Source: Luzula sylvatica (Eukaryota; Streptophyta; Magnoliopsida; Poales; Juncaceae). From it: a stretch of 64,000 nucleotides of DNA. The first letter of the stretch is position 1. Every line of letters begins with the position of its first letter. The stretch lies in assembly GCA_946800325.1 (NCBI GenBank), contig OX326957.1, positions 20,461,007 through 20,525,006 of the forward strand, given 5' to 3'. The position numbers and the translations under genes were made by a program. The notes under the pieces are model-generated. The model was not told where the DNA came from. It saw only the letters and a program-made list of their open reading frames with translations, and made no database searches. Positions 1 to 14,380 of the stretch are shown here, one piece after another.

Positions 1-1613
1 TATCTTTTACTGCATAACTTTTCACCAAATTTCACAAACACTAAGAAAGTTTGTTTTTCGATTCAAAACAAGATTTTAACGCTTTGTGGAGTTCAAATAA
101 CGTGTTTTGAGATCATTTGTATCGTATCTTTTACTACATAACTTTTCACCAAATTTCACAAACACTAAGTAAGTTTGTTTTTCGATTCAAAATAAGATTT
201 TAACGCTTTATGGAGTTCAAATAACGTGTTTTGAGATCATTTGTATCGTATCTTTAACTACATAACTTTTCACCAAATTACACAAACACTAAGAAAGTTT
301 GTTTTTCGATTCAAAACAAGATTTTAACGCTTTGAGGAGTTTAAATAACGTGTTTTGAGATCATTTGTATCGTATCTTTTACTACATAACTTTTCACCAA
401 ATTTCACAAACACTAAGAAAGTTTGTTTTTCGATTCAAAACAAGATTTTAACGCTTTGTGGAGTTCAAATAACGTGTTTTGAGTTCATTTGTATCGTATG
501 TTTTACTGCATAACTTTTCACCAAATTTCACAAACACTAAGAATGTTTGTTTTTCGATTCAAAACAAGATTTTAACGCTTTGTGGAGTTCAAATAACGTG
601 TTTTGAGATCATTTGTATCGTATCTTTTACAACATAACTTTTCACCAAATTTCACAAACACTAAGTAAGTTTATTTTTCGATTCAAAACAAGATGTTAAC
701 GTTTTGAGGAGTTCAAATAACGTGTTTTGAGATCATTTGTATCGTATCTTTTACAACATAACTTTTCACCAAATTTCACAAACACTAAGTAAGTTTGTTT
801 TTCGATTCAAAACAAGATTTTAACGCTTTGTGGAGTTCAAATAACGTGTTTTGAAATCATTTGTATCGTATCTTTTACTACATAACTTTTCACCAAATTT
901 CACAAACACTAAGAAAGTTTGTTTTTCGATTCAAAACAAGATTTTAACGCTTTGTGGAGTTCAAATAACGTGTTTTGAGTTCATTTGTATCGTATCTTTT
1001 ACTACATAACTTTTCACCAAATTTCACAAACACTAAGGAAGTTTGTTTTTCGATTCAAAACAAGATTTTAACGCTTTGTGGAGTTCAAATAACGTGTTTT
1101 GAGATAATTTGTATCGTATCTTTTACTACATAACTTTTCACCAAATTTCACAAACACTAAGTAAGTTTATTTTTCGATTCAAAACAAGATTTTAACGTTT
1201 TGAGGAGTTCAAATAACGTGTTTTGAGATCATTTGTATCGTATCTTTTACTACATAACTTTTCACCAAATTTCACAAACACTAAGAAAGTTTGTTTTTCG
1301 ATTCAAAACAAGATTTTAACGCTTTGTGGAGTTCCAATAACGTGTTTTGAGTTCATTTGTATCGTATCTTTTACTACATAACTTTTCACCAAATTTCACA
1401 AACGCTAAGTAAGTTTGTTTTTCGATTCAAAACAAGATTTTAACGCTTTGTGGAGTTCAAATAACCTGTTTTGAGTTCATTTGTATCGTATCGTTTACTA
1501 CATAACTTTTCACCAAATTTCACAAACACTAAGAAAGTTTGTTTTTCGATTCAGAACAAGATTTTAACGCTTTGTGGAGTTCCAATAACGTGTTTTGAGT
1601 TCATTTGTATCGT

Positions 1614-4600
1614 ACCTTTTACTGCATAACTTTTCACCAAATTTCACAAACACTAAGAAAGTTTATTTTTCGATTCAAAACAAGATTTTAACGCTCTTTG
1701 GAGTTTAAATAACGTGTTTTGAGATCATTTGTATCGTATCTTTTACTACATAATTTTTCACCAAATTTCACAAACACTAAGAAAGTTTGTTTTTCGATTC
1801 AAAACAAGATTTTAACGATTTGAGGAGTACAAATAACGTGTTTTGAGATCATTTGTATCGTATCATTTACAACATAACTTTTCACCAAATTTCACAAACA
1901 CTAAGAAAGTTTGTTTTTCGATTCAAAACAAGATTTTAACGCTTTGTGGAGTTCAAATAACGTGTTTTGAGTTCATTTGTATCGTATCTTTTACTGCATA
2001 ACTTTTCACCAAATTTCACAAACACTAAGAAAGTTTGTTTTTCGATTCAAAACAAGATTTTAACGCTTTGTGGAGTTCAAATAACGTGTTTTGAGATCAT
2101 TTGTATCGTATCATTTACTACATAACTTTTCACCAAATTTCACAAACACTAAGAAAGTTTGTTTTTCGATTCAAAACAAGATTTTAACGCTTTGTGGAGT
2201 TCAAATAACGTGTTTTGAGTTCATTTGTATCGTATGTTTTACTGCATAACTTTTCACCAAATTTCACAAACACTAAGAAAGTTTGTTTTTCGATTCAAAA
2301 CAAGATTTTAACGCTTTGTGGAGTTCAAATAACGTGTTTTGAGATCATTTGTATCGTATCTTTTACTACATAACTTTTCACCAAATTTCACAAACACTAA
2401 GAAAGTTTGTTTTTCGATTCAAAATAAGATTTTAACGCTTTATGGAGTTCAAATAACGTGTTTTGAGATCATTTGTATCGTATCTTTAACTACATAACTT
2501 TTCACCAAATTACACAAACACTAAGAAAGTTTGTTTTTCGATTCAAAACAAGATTTTAACGCTTTGAGGAGTTTAAATAACGTGTTTTGAGATCATTTGT
2601 ATCGTATCTTTTACTACATAACTTTTCACCAAATTTCACAAACACTAAGAAAGTTTGTTTTTTGATTCAAAACAAGATTTTAACGCTTTGTGGAGTTCAA
2701 ATAACGTGTTTTGAGTTCATTTGTATCGTATGTTTTACTGCATAACTTTTCACCAAATTTCACAAACACTAAGAAAGTTTGTTTTTCGATTCAAAACAAG
2801 ATTTTAACGCTTTGTTGAGTTCAAATAACGTGTTTTGAGATCATTTGTATCGTATCTTTTACTACATAACTTTTCACCAAATTTCACAAACACTAAGTAA
2901 GTTTATTTTTCGATTCAAAACAAGATGTTAACGTTTTGAGGAGTTCAAATAACGTGTTTTGAGATCATTTGTATCGTATCTTTTACAACATAACTTTTCA
3001 CCAAATTTCACAAACACTAAGTAAGTTTGTTTTTCGATTCAAAACAAGATTTTAACGCTTTGTGGAGTTCAAATAACGTGTTTTGAGATCATTTGTATCG
3101 TATCTTTTACTACATAACTTTTCACCAAATTTCACAAACACTAAGAAAGTTTGTTTTTCAATTCAAAACAAGATTTTAACGCTTTGTGGAGTTCAAATAA
3201 CGTGTTTTGAGTTCATTTGTATCGTATCTTTTACTACATAACTTTTCACCAAATTTCACAAACACTAAGGAAGTTTGTTTTTCGATTCAAAACAAGATTT
3301 TAACGCTTTGTGGAGTTCAAATAACGTGTTTTGAGATCATTTGTATCGTATCTTTTACTACATAACTTTTCACCAAATTTCACAAACACTAAGTAAGTTT
3401 ATTTTTCGATTCAAAACAAGATTTAACGTTTTGAGGAGTTCAAATAACGTGTTTTGAGATCATTTATATCGTATCTTTTACTACATAACTTTTCACCAAA
3501 TTTCACAAACACTAAGAAAGTTTGTTTTTCGATTCAAAACAAGATTTTAACGCTTTGTGGAGTTCAAATAACGTGTTTTGAGATCATTTGTATCGTATCT
3601 TTTACTACATAACTTTTCACCAAATTTCACAAATACTAAGGAAGTTTGTTTTTCGATTCAAAACAAGATTTTAACGCTTTGTGGAGTTCAAATAACGTGT
3701 TTTGAGATCATTTGTATCGTATCTTTTACTACATAACTTTTCACCAAATTTCACAAACACTAAGAAAGTTTGTTTTTCGATTCAAAACAAGATTTTAACG
3801 CTTTGAGGAGTACAAATAACGTGTTTTGAGATCATTTGTATCGTATCATTTACAACATAACTTTTCACCAAATTTCACAAACACTAAGAAAGTTTGTTTT
3901 TCGATTCAAAACAAGATTTTAACGCTTTGTGGAGTTCAAATAACGTGTTTTGAGTTCATTTGTATCGTATCTTTTACTGCATAACTTTTCACCAAATTTC
4001 ACAAACACTAAGAAAGTTTGTTTTTCGATTCAAAACAAGATTTTAACGCTTTGTGGAGTTCAAATAACGTGTTTTAAGATCATTTGTATCGTATCTTTTA
4101 CTACATAACTTTTCACCAAATTTCACAAACACTAAGAAAGTTTGTTTTTCGATTCAAAATAAGATTTTAACGCTTTATGGAGTTCAAATAACGTGTTTTG
4201 AGATCATTTGTATCGTATCTTTAACTACATAACTTTTCACCAAATTACACAAACACTAAGAAAGTTTGTTTTTCGATTCAAAACAAGATTTTAACGCTTT
4301 GAGGAGTTTAAATAACGTGTTTTGAGATCATTTGTATCGTATCTTTTACTACATAACTTTTCACCAAATTTCACAAACACTAAGAAAGTTTGTTTTTCGA
4401 TTCAAAACAAGATTTTAACGCTTTGTGGAGTTCAAATAACGTGTTTTGAGTTCATTTGTATCGTATGTTTTACTGCATAACTTTTCACCAAATTTCACAA
4501 ACACTAAGAAAGTTTGTTTTTCGATTCAAAACAAGATTTTAACGCTTTGTGGAGTTCAAATAACGTGTTTTGAGATCATTTGTATCGTATCTTTTACAAC

Positions 4601-7600
4601 ATAACTTTTCACCAAATTTCACAAACACTAAGTAAGTTTATTTTTCGATTCAAAACAAGATGTTAACGTTTTGAGGAGTTCAAATAACGTGTTTTGAGAT
4701 CATTTGTATCGTATCTTTTACAACATAACTTTTCACCAAATTTCACAAACACTAAGTAAGTTTGTTTTTCGATTCAAAACAAGATTTTAACGCTTTGTGG
4801 AGTTCAAATAACGTGTTTTGAGATCATTTGTATCGTATCTTTTACTACATAACTTTTCACCAAATTTCACAAACACTAAGAAAGTTTGTTTTTCGATTCA
4901 AAACAAGATTTTAACGCTTTGTGGAGTTCAAATAACGTGTTTTGAGTTCATTTGTATCGTATCTTTTACTACATAACTTTTCACCAAATTTCACAAACAC
5001 TAAGGAAGTTTGTTTTCGATTCAAAACAAGATTTTAACGCTTTGTGGAGTTCAAATAACGTGTTTTGAGATCATTTGTATCGTATCTTTTACTACATAAC
5101 TTTTCACCAAATTTCACAAACACTAAGTAAGTTTATTTTTCGATTCAAAACAAGATATAACGTTTTGAGGAGTTCAAATAACGTGTTTTGAGATCATTTA
5201 TATCGTATCTTTTACTACATAACTTTTCACCAAATTTCACAAACACTAAGAAAGTTTGTTTTTCGATTCAAAACAAGATTTTAACGCTTTGTGGAGTTCA
5301 AATAACGTGTTTTGAGATCATTTGTATCGTATCTTTTACTACATAACTTTTCACCAAATTTCACAAATACTAAGGAAGTTTGTTTTTCGATTCAAAACAA
5401 GATTTTAACGCTTTGTGGAGTTCAAATAACGTGTTTTGAGATCATTTGTATCGTATCTTTTACTACATAAGTTTTCACCAAATTTCACAAACACTAAGTA
5501 AGTTTGTTTTTCGATTCAAAACAAGATTTTAACGCTTTGTGGAGGTCAAATAACGTGTTTTGAGTTCATTTGTATCGTATCTTTTACTACATAACTTTTC
5601 ACCAAATTTCACAAATACTAAGGAAGTTTCTTTTTCGATTCAAAACAAGATTTTAACGCTTTGTGGAGTTCAAATAACGTGTTTTGAGATCATTTGTATC
5701 GTATCTTTTACTACATAACTTTTCACCAAATTTCACAAACACTAAGTAAGTTTATTTTTCGATTCAAAACAAGATTTTAACGTTTTGAGGAGTTCAAATA
5801 ACGTGTTTTGAGATCATTTATATCGTATCTTTTACTACATAACTTTTCACCAAATTTCACAAACACTAAGAAAGTTTGTTTTTCGATTCAAAACAAGATT
5901 TTAACGCTTTGAGGAGGTCAAATAACGTGTTTTGAGATCATTTGTATCTTATCTTTTACTACATAACTTTTCACCAAATTTCACAAACACTAAGAAAGTT
6001 TGTTTTTCGATTCAAAACAAGATTTTAACGCTTTGTGGAGTTCAAATAACGTGTTTTGAGATCATTTGTATCGTATCTTTTACTACATAACTTTTCACCA
6101 AATTTCACAAACACTAAGAAAGTTTGTTTTTCGATTCAAAACAAGATTTTAACGCTTTGTGGAGTTCCAATAACGTGTTTTGAGTTCATTTGTATCGTAT
6201 CTTTTACTACATAACTTTTCACCAAATTTCACAAACACTAAGTAAGTTTGTTTTTCGATTCAAAACAAGATTTTAACGCTTTGTGGAGGTCAAATAACGT
6301 GTTTTGAGTTCATTTGTATCGTATCTTTTACTACATAACTTTTCACCAAATTTCACAAATACTAAGGAAGTTTGTTTTTCGATTCAAAACAAGATTTTAA
6401 CGCTTTGAGGAGGTCAAATAACGTGTTTTGAGTTCATTTGTATCGTATCTTTTACTACATAACTTTTCACCAAATTTCACAAACACTAAGTAAGTTTGTT
6501 TTTCGATTCAAAACAAGATTTTAACGCTTTGAGGAGGTCAAATAACGTGTTTTGAGATCATTTGTATCTTATCTTTTACTACATAACTTTTCACCAAATT
6601 TCACAAACACTAAGAAAGTTTGTTTTTCGATTTAAAACAAGATTTTAACGCTTTATGGAGTTTAAATAACGTGTTTTGAGATCATTTGTATCGTATCTTT
6701 TACTACATAACTTTTCACCAAATTTCACAAACACTAAGAAAGTTTGTTTTTCTATTCAAAACAAGATTTTAACGCTTTGAGGAGTTCAAATAACGTGTTT
6801 TGAGATCATTTGTATCTTATCTTTTACTACATAACTTTTCACCAAATTTCACAAACACTAAGAAAGTTTGTTTTTCGATTCAAAACAAGATTTTAACGCT
6901 TTGTGGAGTTCAAATAACGTGTTTTGAGATCATTTGTATCGTATCTTTTACTACATAACTTTTCACCAAATTTCACAAACACTAAGAAAGTTTGTTTTTC
7001 GATTCAAAACAAGATTTTAACGCTTTGTGGAGTTCCAATAACGTGTTTTGAGTTCATTTGTATCGTATATTTTACTACATAACTTTTCACCAAATTTCAC
7101 AAACACTAAGTAAGTTTGTTTTTCGATTCAAAACAAGATTTTAACGCTTTGTGGAGGTCAAATAACGTGTTTTGAGTTCATTTGTATCGTATCTTTTACT
7201 ACATAACTTTTCACCAAAATTCACAAACACTAAGTAAGTTTGATTTTCGATTCAAAACAAGATTTTAACGCTTTGAGGAGGTCAAATAACGTGTTTTGAG
7301 ATCATTTGTATATTATCTTTTACTACATAACTTTTCACCAAATTTCACAAACACTACGAAAGTTTGTTTTTCGATTTAAAACAAGATTTTAACGCTTTAT
7401 GGAGTTTAAATAACGTGTTTTGAGATCATTTGTATCGTATCTTTTACTACATAACTTTTCACCAAATTTCACAAACACTAAGAAAGTTTGTTTTTCTATT
7501 CAAAACAAGATTTTAACGCTTTGAGGGGTTCAAATAACGTGTTTTGAGATCATTTGTATCTTATCTTTTACTACATAACTTTTCACCAAATTTCACAAAC

Positions 7601-10370
7601 ACTAAGAAAGTTTGTTTTTCGATTCAGAACAAGATTTTAACGCTTTGTGGAGTTCCAATAACGTGTTTTGAGTTCATTTGTATCGTACCTTTTACTGCAT
7701 AACTTTTCACCAAATTTCACAAACACTAAGAAAGTTTATTTTTCGATTCAAAACAAGATTTTAACGCTCTTTGGAGTTTAAATAACGTGTTTTGAGATCA
7801 TTTGTATCGTATCTTTTACTACATAATTTTTCACCAAATTTCACAAACACTAAGAAAGTTTGTTTTTCGATTGAAAACAAGATTTTAACGCTTTGAGGAG
7901 TACAAATAACGTGTTTTGAGATCATTTGTATCGTATCATTTACAACATAACTTTTCACCAAATTTCACAAACACTAAGAAATTTCGTTTTTCGATTCAAA
8001 ACAAGATTTTAACGCTTTGTGGAGTTCAAATAACGTGTTTTGAGTTCATTTGTATCGTATCTTTTACTGCATAACTTTTCACCAAATTTCACAAACACTA
8101 AGAAAGTTTGTTTTTCGATTCAAAACAAGATTTTAACGCTTTGTGGAGTTCAAATAACGTGTTTTGAGATCATTTGTATCGTATCTTTTACTACATAACT
8201 TTTCACCAAATTTCACAAACACTAAGAAAGTTTGTTTTTCGATTCAAAATAAGATTTTAACGCTTTCTGGAGTTCAAATAACATGTTTTGAGATCATTTG
8301 TATCGTATCTTTAACTACATAACTTTTCACCAAATTACAAAAACACTAAGAAAGTTTGTTTTTCGATTCAAAACAAGATTTTAACGCTTTGAGGAGTTTA
8401 AATAACGTGTTTTGAGATCATTTGTATCGTATCTTTTACTACATAACTTTTCACCAAATTTCACAAACACTAAGAAAGTTTGTTTTTCGATTCAAAACAA
8501 GATTTTAACGCTTTGTGGAGTTCAAATAACGTGTTTTCAGTTCATTTGTATCGTATGTTTTACTGCATAACTTTTCACCAAATTTCACAAACACTAAGAA
8601 AGTTTGTTTTTCGATTCAAAACAAGATTTTAACGCTTTGTGGAGTTCAAATAACGTGTTTTTAGATCATTTGTATCGTATCTTTTACTACATAACTTTTC
8701 ACCAAATTTCACAAACACTAAGTAAGTTTATTTTTCGATTCAAAACAAGATGTTAACGTTTTGAGGAGTTCAAATAACGTGTTTTGAGATCATTTGTATC
8801 GTATCTTTTACAACATAACTTTTCACCAAATTTCACAAACACTAAGTAAGTTTGTTTTTCGATTCAAAACAACATTTTAACGCTTTGTGGAGTTCAAATA
8901 ACGTGTTTTGAGATCATTTGTATCGTATCTTTTACTACATAACTTTTCACCAAATTTCACAAACACTAAGAAAGTTTGTTTTTCGATTCAAAACAAGATT
9001 TTAACGCTTTCTGGAGTTCAAATAACGTGTTTTGAGTTCATTTGTATCGTATCTTTTACTACATAACTTTTCACCAAATTTCACAAACACTAAGGAAGTT
9101 TGTTTTTCGATTCAAAACAAGATTTTAACGCTTTGTGGAGTTCAAATAACGTGTTTTGAGATCATTTGTATCGTATCTTTTACTACATAACTTTTCACCA
9201 AATTTCACAAACACTAAGTAAGTTTATTTTTCGATTCAAAACAACATTTAACGTTTTGAGGAGTTCAAATAACGTGTTTTGATATCATTTATATCGTATC
9301 TTTTACTACATAACTTTTCACCAAATTTCACAAACACTAAGAAAGTTTGTTTTTCAATTCAAAACAAGATTTTAACGCTTTGTGGAGTTCAAATAACGTG
9401 TTTTGAGATCATTTGTATCGTATCTTTTACTACATAACTTTTCACCAAATTTCACAAATACTAAGGAAGTTTGTTTTTCGATTCAAAACAAGATTTTAAC
9501 GCTTTGTGGAGTTCAAATAACGTGTTTTGAGATCATTTGTATCGTATCTTTTACTACATAACTTTTCACCAAATTTCACAAACACTAAGTAAGTTTGTTT
9601 TTCGATTCAAAACAAGATTTTAACGCTTTGTGGACGTCAAATAACGTGTTTTGAGTTCATTTGTATCGTATCTTTTACTACATAACTTTTCACCAAATTT
9701 CACAAATACTAAGGAAGTTTGTTTTTCGATTCAAAACAAGATTTTAACGCTTTGTGGAGTTCAAATAACGTGTTTTGAGATCATTTGTATCGTATCTTTT
9801 ACTACATAACTTTTCACCAAATTTCCCAAACACTAAGTAAGTTTATTTTTCGATTCAAAACAAGATTTTAACGTTTTGAGGAGTTCAAATAACGTGTTTT
9901 GAGATCATTTATATCGTATCTTTTACTACATAACTTTTCACCAAATTTCACAAACACTAAGAAAGTTTGTTTTTCGATTCAAAACAAGATTTTAACGCTT
10001 TGAGGAGGTCAAATAACGTGTTTTGAGATCATTTGTATCTTATCTTTTACTACATAACTTTTCACCAAATTTCACAAACACTAAGAAAGTTTGTTTTTCG
10101 ATTCAAAACAAGATTTTAACGCTTTGTGGAGTTCAAATAACGTGTTTTGAGATCATTTGTATCGTATCTTTTACTACATAACTTTTCACCAAATTTCACA
10201 AACACTAAGAAAGTTTGTTTTTCGATTCAAAACAAAATTTTAACGCTTTGTGGAGTTCCAATAACGTGTTTTGAGTTCATTTGTATCGTATCTTTTACTA
10301 CATAACTTTTCACCAAATTTCACAAACACTAAGTAAGTTTGTTTTTCGATTCAAAACAAGATTTTAACGC
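1614..10370 (+). repeat. Segmental duplication within satellite, copy A (~71 monomers)
   Basis: Rare private variants here recur at a constant distance of 12767 bp downstream: TACCTTTTACTGC (1614/14381), a 1-nt deletion at TTTGTTTTCG (~5012/~17779), GATATAACG (5154/17921), AAGTTTCTTTTTC (5624/18391) and TTTGATTTTCG (~7241/~20008). Beyond about 7.6 kb the offset becomes 12891, exactly one monomer more (8306/21197, 9241/22132). Similarity ends near 10.37 kb, where the monomer series diverge. Boundaries were judged by eye and are good to about one monomer. Confidence 0.9.
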
Positions 10371-11020
10371 TTTGTGGAGTTCAAATAACGTGTTTTGAGA
10401 TCATTTGTATCGTATCTTTTACAACATAACTTTTCACCAAATTTCACAAACACTAAGTAAGTTTATTTTTCGATTCAAAACAAGATGTTAACGTTTTGAG
10501 GAGTTCAAATAACGTGTTTTGAGATCATTTGTATCGTATCTTTTACAACATAACTTTTCACCAAATTTCACAAACACTAAGTAAGTTTGTTTTTCGATTC
10601 AAAACAAGATTTTAACGCTTTGTGGAGTTCAAATAACGTGTTTTGAAATCATTTGTATCGTATCTTTTACTACATAACTTTTCACCAAATTTCACAAACA
10701 CTAAGAAAGTTTGTTTTTCGATTCAAAACAAGATTTTAACGCTTTGTGGAGTTCAAATAACGTGTTTTGAGTTCATTTGTATCGTATCTTTTACTACATA
10801 ACTTTTCACCAAATTTCACAAACACTAAGGAAGTTTGTTTTTCGATTCAAAACAAGATTTTAACGCTTTGTGGAGTTCAAATAACGTGTTTTGAGATAAT
10901 TTGTATCGTATCTTTTACTACATAACTTTTCACCAAATTTCACAAACACTAAGTAAGTTTATTTTTCGATTCAAAACAAGATTTTAACGTTTTGAGGAGT
11001 TCAAATAACGTGTTTTGAGA
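7770..11020 (+). repeat. 27-monomer tandem block, copy 1
   Basis: This block recurs directly downstream with an offset of 3347 bp (27 x 124 minus 1, from a shared 1-nt deletion). Diagnostic pairs are CGATTGAAAAC (~7870/~11217), AAGAAATTTCG (~7976/~11323), a monomer with TTTCTGGAG followed by AACATG (~8270/~11617) and ACAACATTTAACG (9241/12588). Similarity stops where the two series enter different monomers near 11.03 and 14.37 kb. Related partial copies follow at 20.65 and 23.5 kb. Confidence 0.88.
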
Positions 11021-11116
11021 TCATTTGTATCGTATCTTTTACTACATAACTTTTCACCAAATTTCACAAACACTAAGAAAGTTTGTTTTTCGATTCAAAA
11101 CAAGATTTTAACGCTT

Positions 11117-14100
11117 TGTGGAGTTTAAATAACGTGTTTTGAGATCATTTGTATCGTATCTTTTACTACATAATTTTTCACCAAATTTCACAAACACTAA
11201 GAAAGTTTGTTTTTCGATTGAAAACAAGATTTTAACGCTTTGAGGAGTACAAATAACGTGTTTTGAGATCATTTGTATCGTATCATTTACAACATAACTT
11301 TTCACCAAATTTCACAAACACTAAGAAATTTCGTTTTTCGATTCAAAACAAGATTTTAACGCTTTGTGGAGTTCAAATAACGTGTTTTGAGTTCATTTGT
11401 ATCGTATCTTTTACTGCATAACTTTTCACCAAATTTCACAAACACTAAGAAAGTTTGTTTTTCGATTCAAAACAAGATTTTAACGCTTTGTGGAGTTCAA
11501 ATAACGTGTTTTGAGATCATTTGTATCGTATCTTTTACTACATAACTTTTCACCAAATTTCACAAACACTAAGAAAGTTTGTTTTTCGATTCAAAATAAG
11601 ATTTTAACGCTTTCTGGAGTTCAAATAACATGTTTTGAGATCATTTGTATCGTATCTTTAACTACATAACTTTTCACCAAATTACAAAAACACTAAGAAA
11701 GTTTGTTTTTCGATTCAAAACAAGATTTTAACGCTTTGAGGAGTTTAAATAACGTGTTTTGAGATCATTTGTATCGTATCTTTTACTACATAACTTTTCA
11801 CCAAATTTCACAAACACTAAGAAAGTTTGTTTTTCGATTCAAAACAAGATTTTAACGCTTTGTGGAGTTCAAATAACGTGTTTTGAGTTCATTTGTATCG
11901 TATGTTTTACTGCATAACTTTTCACCAAATTTCACAAACACTAAGAAAGTTTGTTTTTCGATTCAAAACAAGATTTTAACGCTTTGTGGAGTTCAAATAA
12001 CGTGTTTTTAGATCATTTGTATCGTATCTTTTACTACATAACTTTTCACCAAATTTCACAAACACTAAGTAAGTTTATTTTTCGATTCAAAACAAGATGT
12101 TAACGTTTTGAGGAGTTCAAATAACGTGTTTTGAGATCATTTGTATCGTATCTTTTACAACATAACTTTTCACCAAATTTCACAAACACTAAGTAAGTTT
12201 GTTTTTCGATTCAAAACAACATTTTAACGCTTTGTGGAGTTCAAATAACGTGTTTTGAGATCATTTGTATCGTATCTTTTACTACATAACTTTTCACCAA
12301 ATTTCACAAACACTAAGAAAGTTTGTTTTTCGATTCAAAACAAGATTTTAACGCTTTCTGGAGTTCAAATAACGTGTTTTGAGTTCATTTGTATCGTATC
12401 TTTTACTACATAACTTTTCACCAAATTTCACAAACACTAAGGAAGTTTGTTTTTCGATTCAAAACAAGATTTTAACGCTTTGTGGAGTTCAAATAACGTG
12501 TTTTGAGATCATTTGTATCGTATCTTTTACTACATAACTTTTCACCAAATTTCACAAACACTAAGTAAGTTTATTTTTCGATTCAAAACAACATTTAACG
12601 TTTTGAGGAGTTCAAATAACGTGTTTTGATATCATTTATATCGTATCTTTTACTACATAACTTTTCACCAAATTTCACAAACACTAAGAAAGTTTGTTTT
12701 TCGATTCAAAACAAGATTTTAACGCTTTGTGGAGTTCAAATAACGTGTTTTGAGATCATTTGTATCGTATCTTTTACTACATAACTTTTCACCAAATTTC
12801 ACAAATACTAAGGAAGTTTGTTTTTCGATTCAAAACAAGATTTTAACGCTTTGTGGAGTTCAAATAACGTGTTTTGAGATCATTTGTATCGTATCTTTTA
12901 CTACATAACTTTTCACCAAATTTCACAAACACTAAGTAAGTTTGTTTTTCGATTCAAAACAAGATTTTAACGCTTTGTGGAGGTCAAATAACGTGTTTTG
13001 AGTTCATTTGTATCGTATCTTTTACTACATAACTTTTCACCAAATTTCACAAATACTAAGGAAGTTTGTTTTTCGATTCAAAACAAGATTTTAACGCTTT
13101 GTGGAGTTCAAATAACGTGTTTTGAGATCATTTGTATCGTATCTTTTACTACATAACTTTTCACCAAATTTCCCAAACACTAAGTAAGTTTATTTTTCGA
13201 TTCAAAACAAGATTTTAACGTTTTGAGGAGTTCAAATAACGTGTTTTGAGATCATTTATATCGTATCTTTTACTACATAACTTTTCACCAAATTTCACAA
13301 ACACTAAGAAAGTTTGTTTTTCGATTCAAAACAAGATTTTAACGCTTTGAGGAGGTCAAATAACGTGTTTTGAGATCATTTGTATCTTATCTTTTACTAC
13401 ATAACTTTTCACCAAATTTCACAAACACTAAGAAAGTTTGTTTTTCGATTCAAAACAAGATTTTAACGCTTTGTGGAGTTCAAATAACGTGTTTTGAGAT
13501 CATTTGTATCGTATCTTTTACTACATAACTTTTCACCAAATTTCACAAACACTAAGAAAGTTTGTTTTTCGATTCAAAACAAGATTTTAACGCTTTGTGG
13601 AGTTCCAATAACGTGTTTTGAGTTCATTTGTATCGTATCTTTTACTACATAACTTTTCACCAAATTTCACAAACACTAAGTAAGTTTGTTTTTCGATTCA
13701 AAACAAGATTTTAACGCTTTGTGGAGTTCAAATAACGTGTTTTGAGATCATTTGTATCGTATCTTTTACAACATAACTTTTCACCAAATTTCACAAACAC
13801 TAAGTAAGTTTATTTTTCGATTCAAAACAAGATGTTAACGTTTTGAGGAGTTCAAATAACGTGTTTTGAGATCATTTGTATCGTATCTTTTACAACATAA
13901 CTTTTCACCAAATTTCACAAACACTAAGTAAGTTTGTTTTTCGATTCAAAACAAGATTTTAACGCTTTGTGGAGTTCAAATAACGTGTTTTGAAATCATT
14001 TGTATCGTATCTTTTACTACATAACTTTTCACCAAATTTCACAAACACTAAGAAAGTTTGTTTTTCGATTCAAAACAAGATTTTAACGCTTTGTGGAGTT

Positions 14101-14367
14101 CAAATAACGTGTTTTGAGTTCATTTGTATCGTATCTTTTACTACATAACTTTTCACCAAATTTCACAAACACTAAGGAAGTTTGTTTTTCGATTCAAAAC
14201 AAGATTTTAACGCTTTGTGGAGTTCAAATAACGTGTTTTGAGATAATTTGTATCGTATCTTTTACTACATAACTTTTCACCAAATTTCACAAACACTAAG
14301 TAAGTTTATTTTTCGATTCAAAACAAGATTTTAACGTTTTGAGGAGTTCAAATAACGTGTTTTGAGT
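11117..14367 (+). repeat. 27-monomer tandem block, copy 2
   Basis: This is the second tandem copy of the block starting near 7.77 kb. Its first monomer appears hybrid: CGCTTTGTGGAG joined to TTTAAATAACG, where copy 1 has CGCTCTTTGG before the same TTTAAAT. That is what a crossover between two monomer types inside the GGAGTT stretch would leave. The block ends near 14.37 kb, where the series switches to the TACCTTTTACTGC monomer that opens the larger duplication copy B. Confidence 0.85.
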
Positions 14368-14380
14368 TCATTTGTATCGT

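Noticed and set aside
54..72. CENP-B-box-like match in TTTTTCGATTCAAAACAAG
   Set aside because: It fits TTCG....A..C but lacks the GGG of the box. A match this loose is expected by chance, and plants have no established CENP-B-box dependence.
7761..7961. 66-codon minus-strand ORFs at 7761, 11108 and 20652
   Set aside because: They are satellite sequence repeated by block duplication. The 124-bp period is not a multiple of three, so the frame shifts each monomer and the peptides are by-products.
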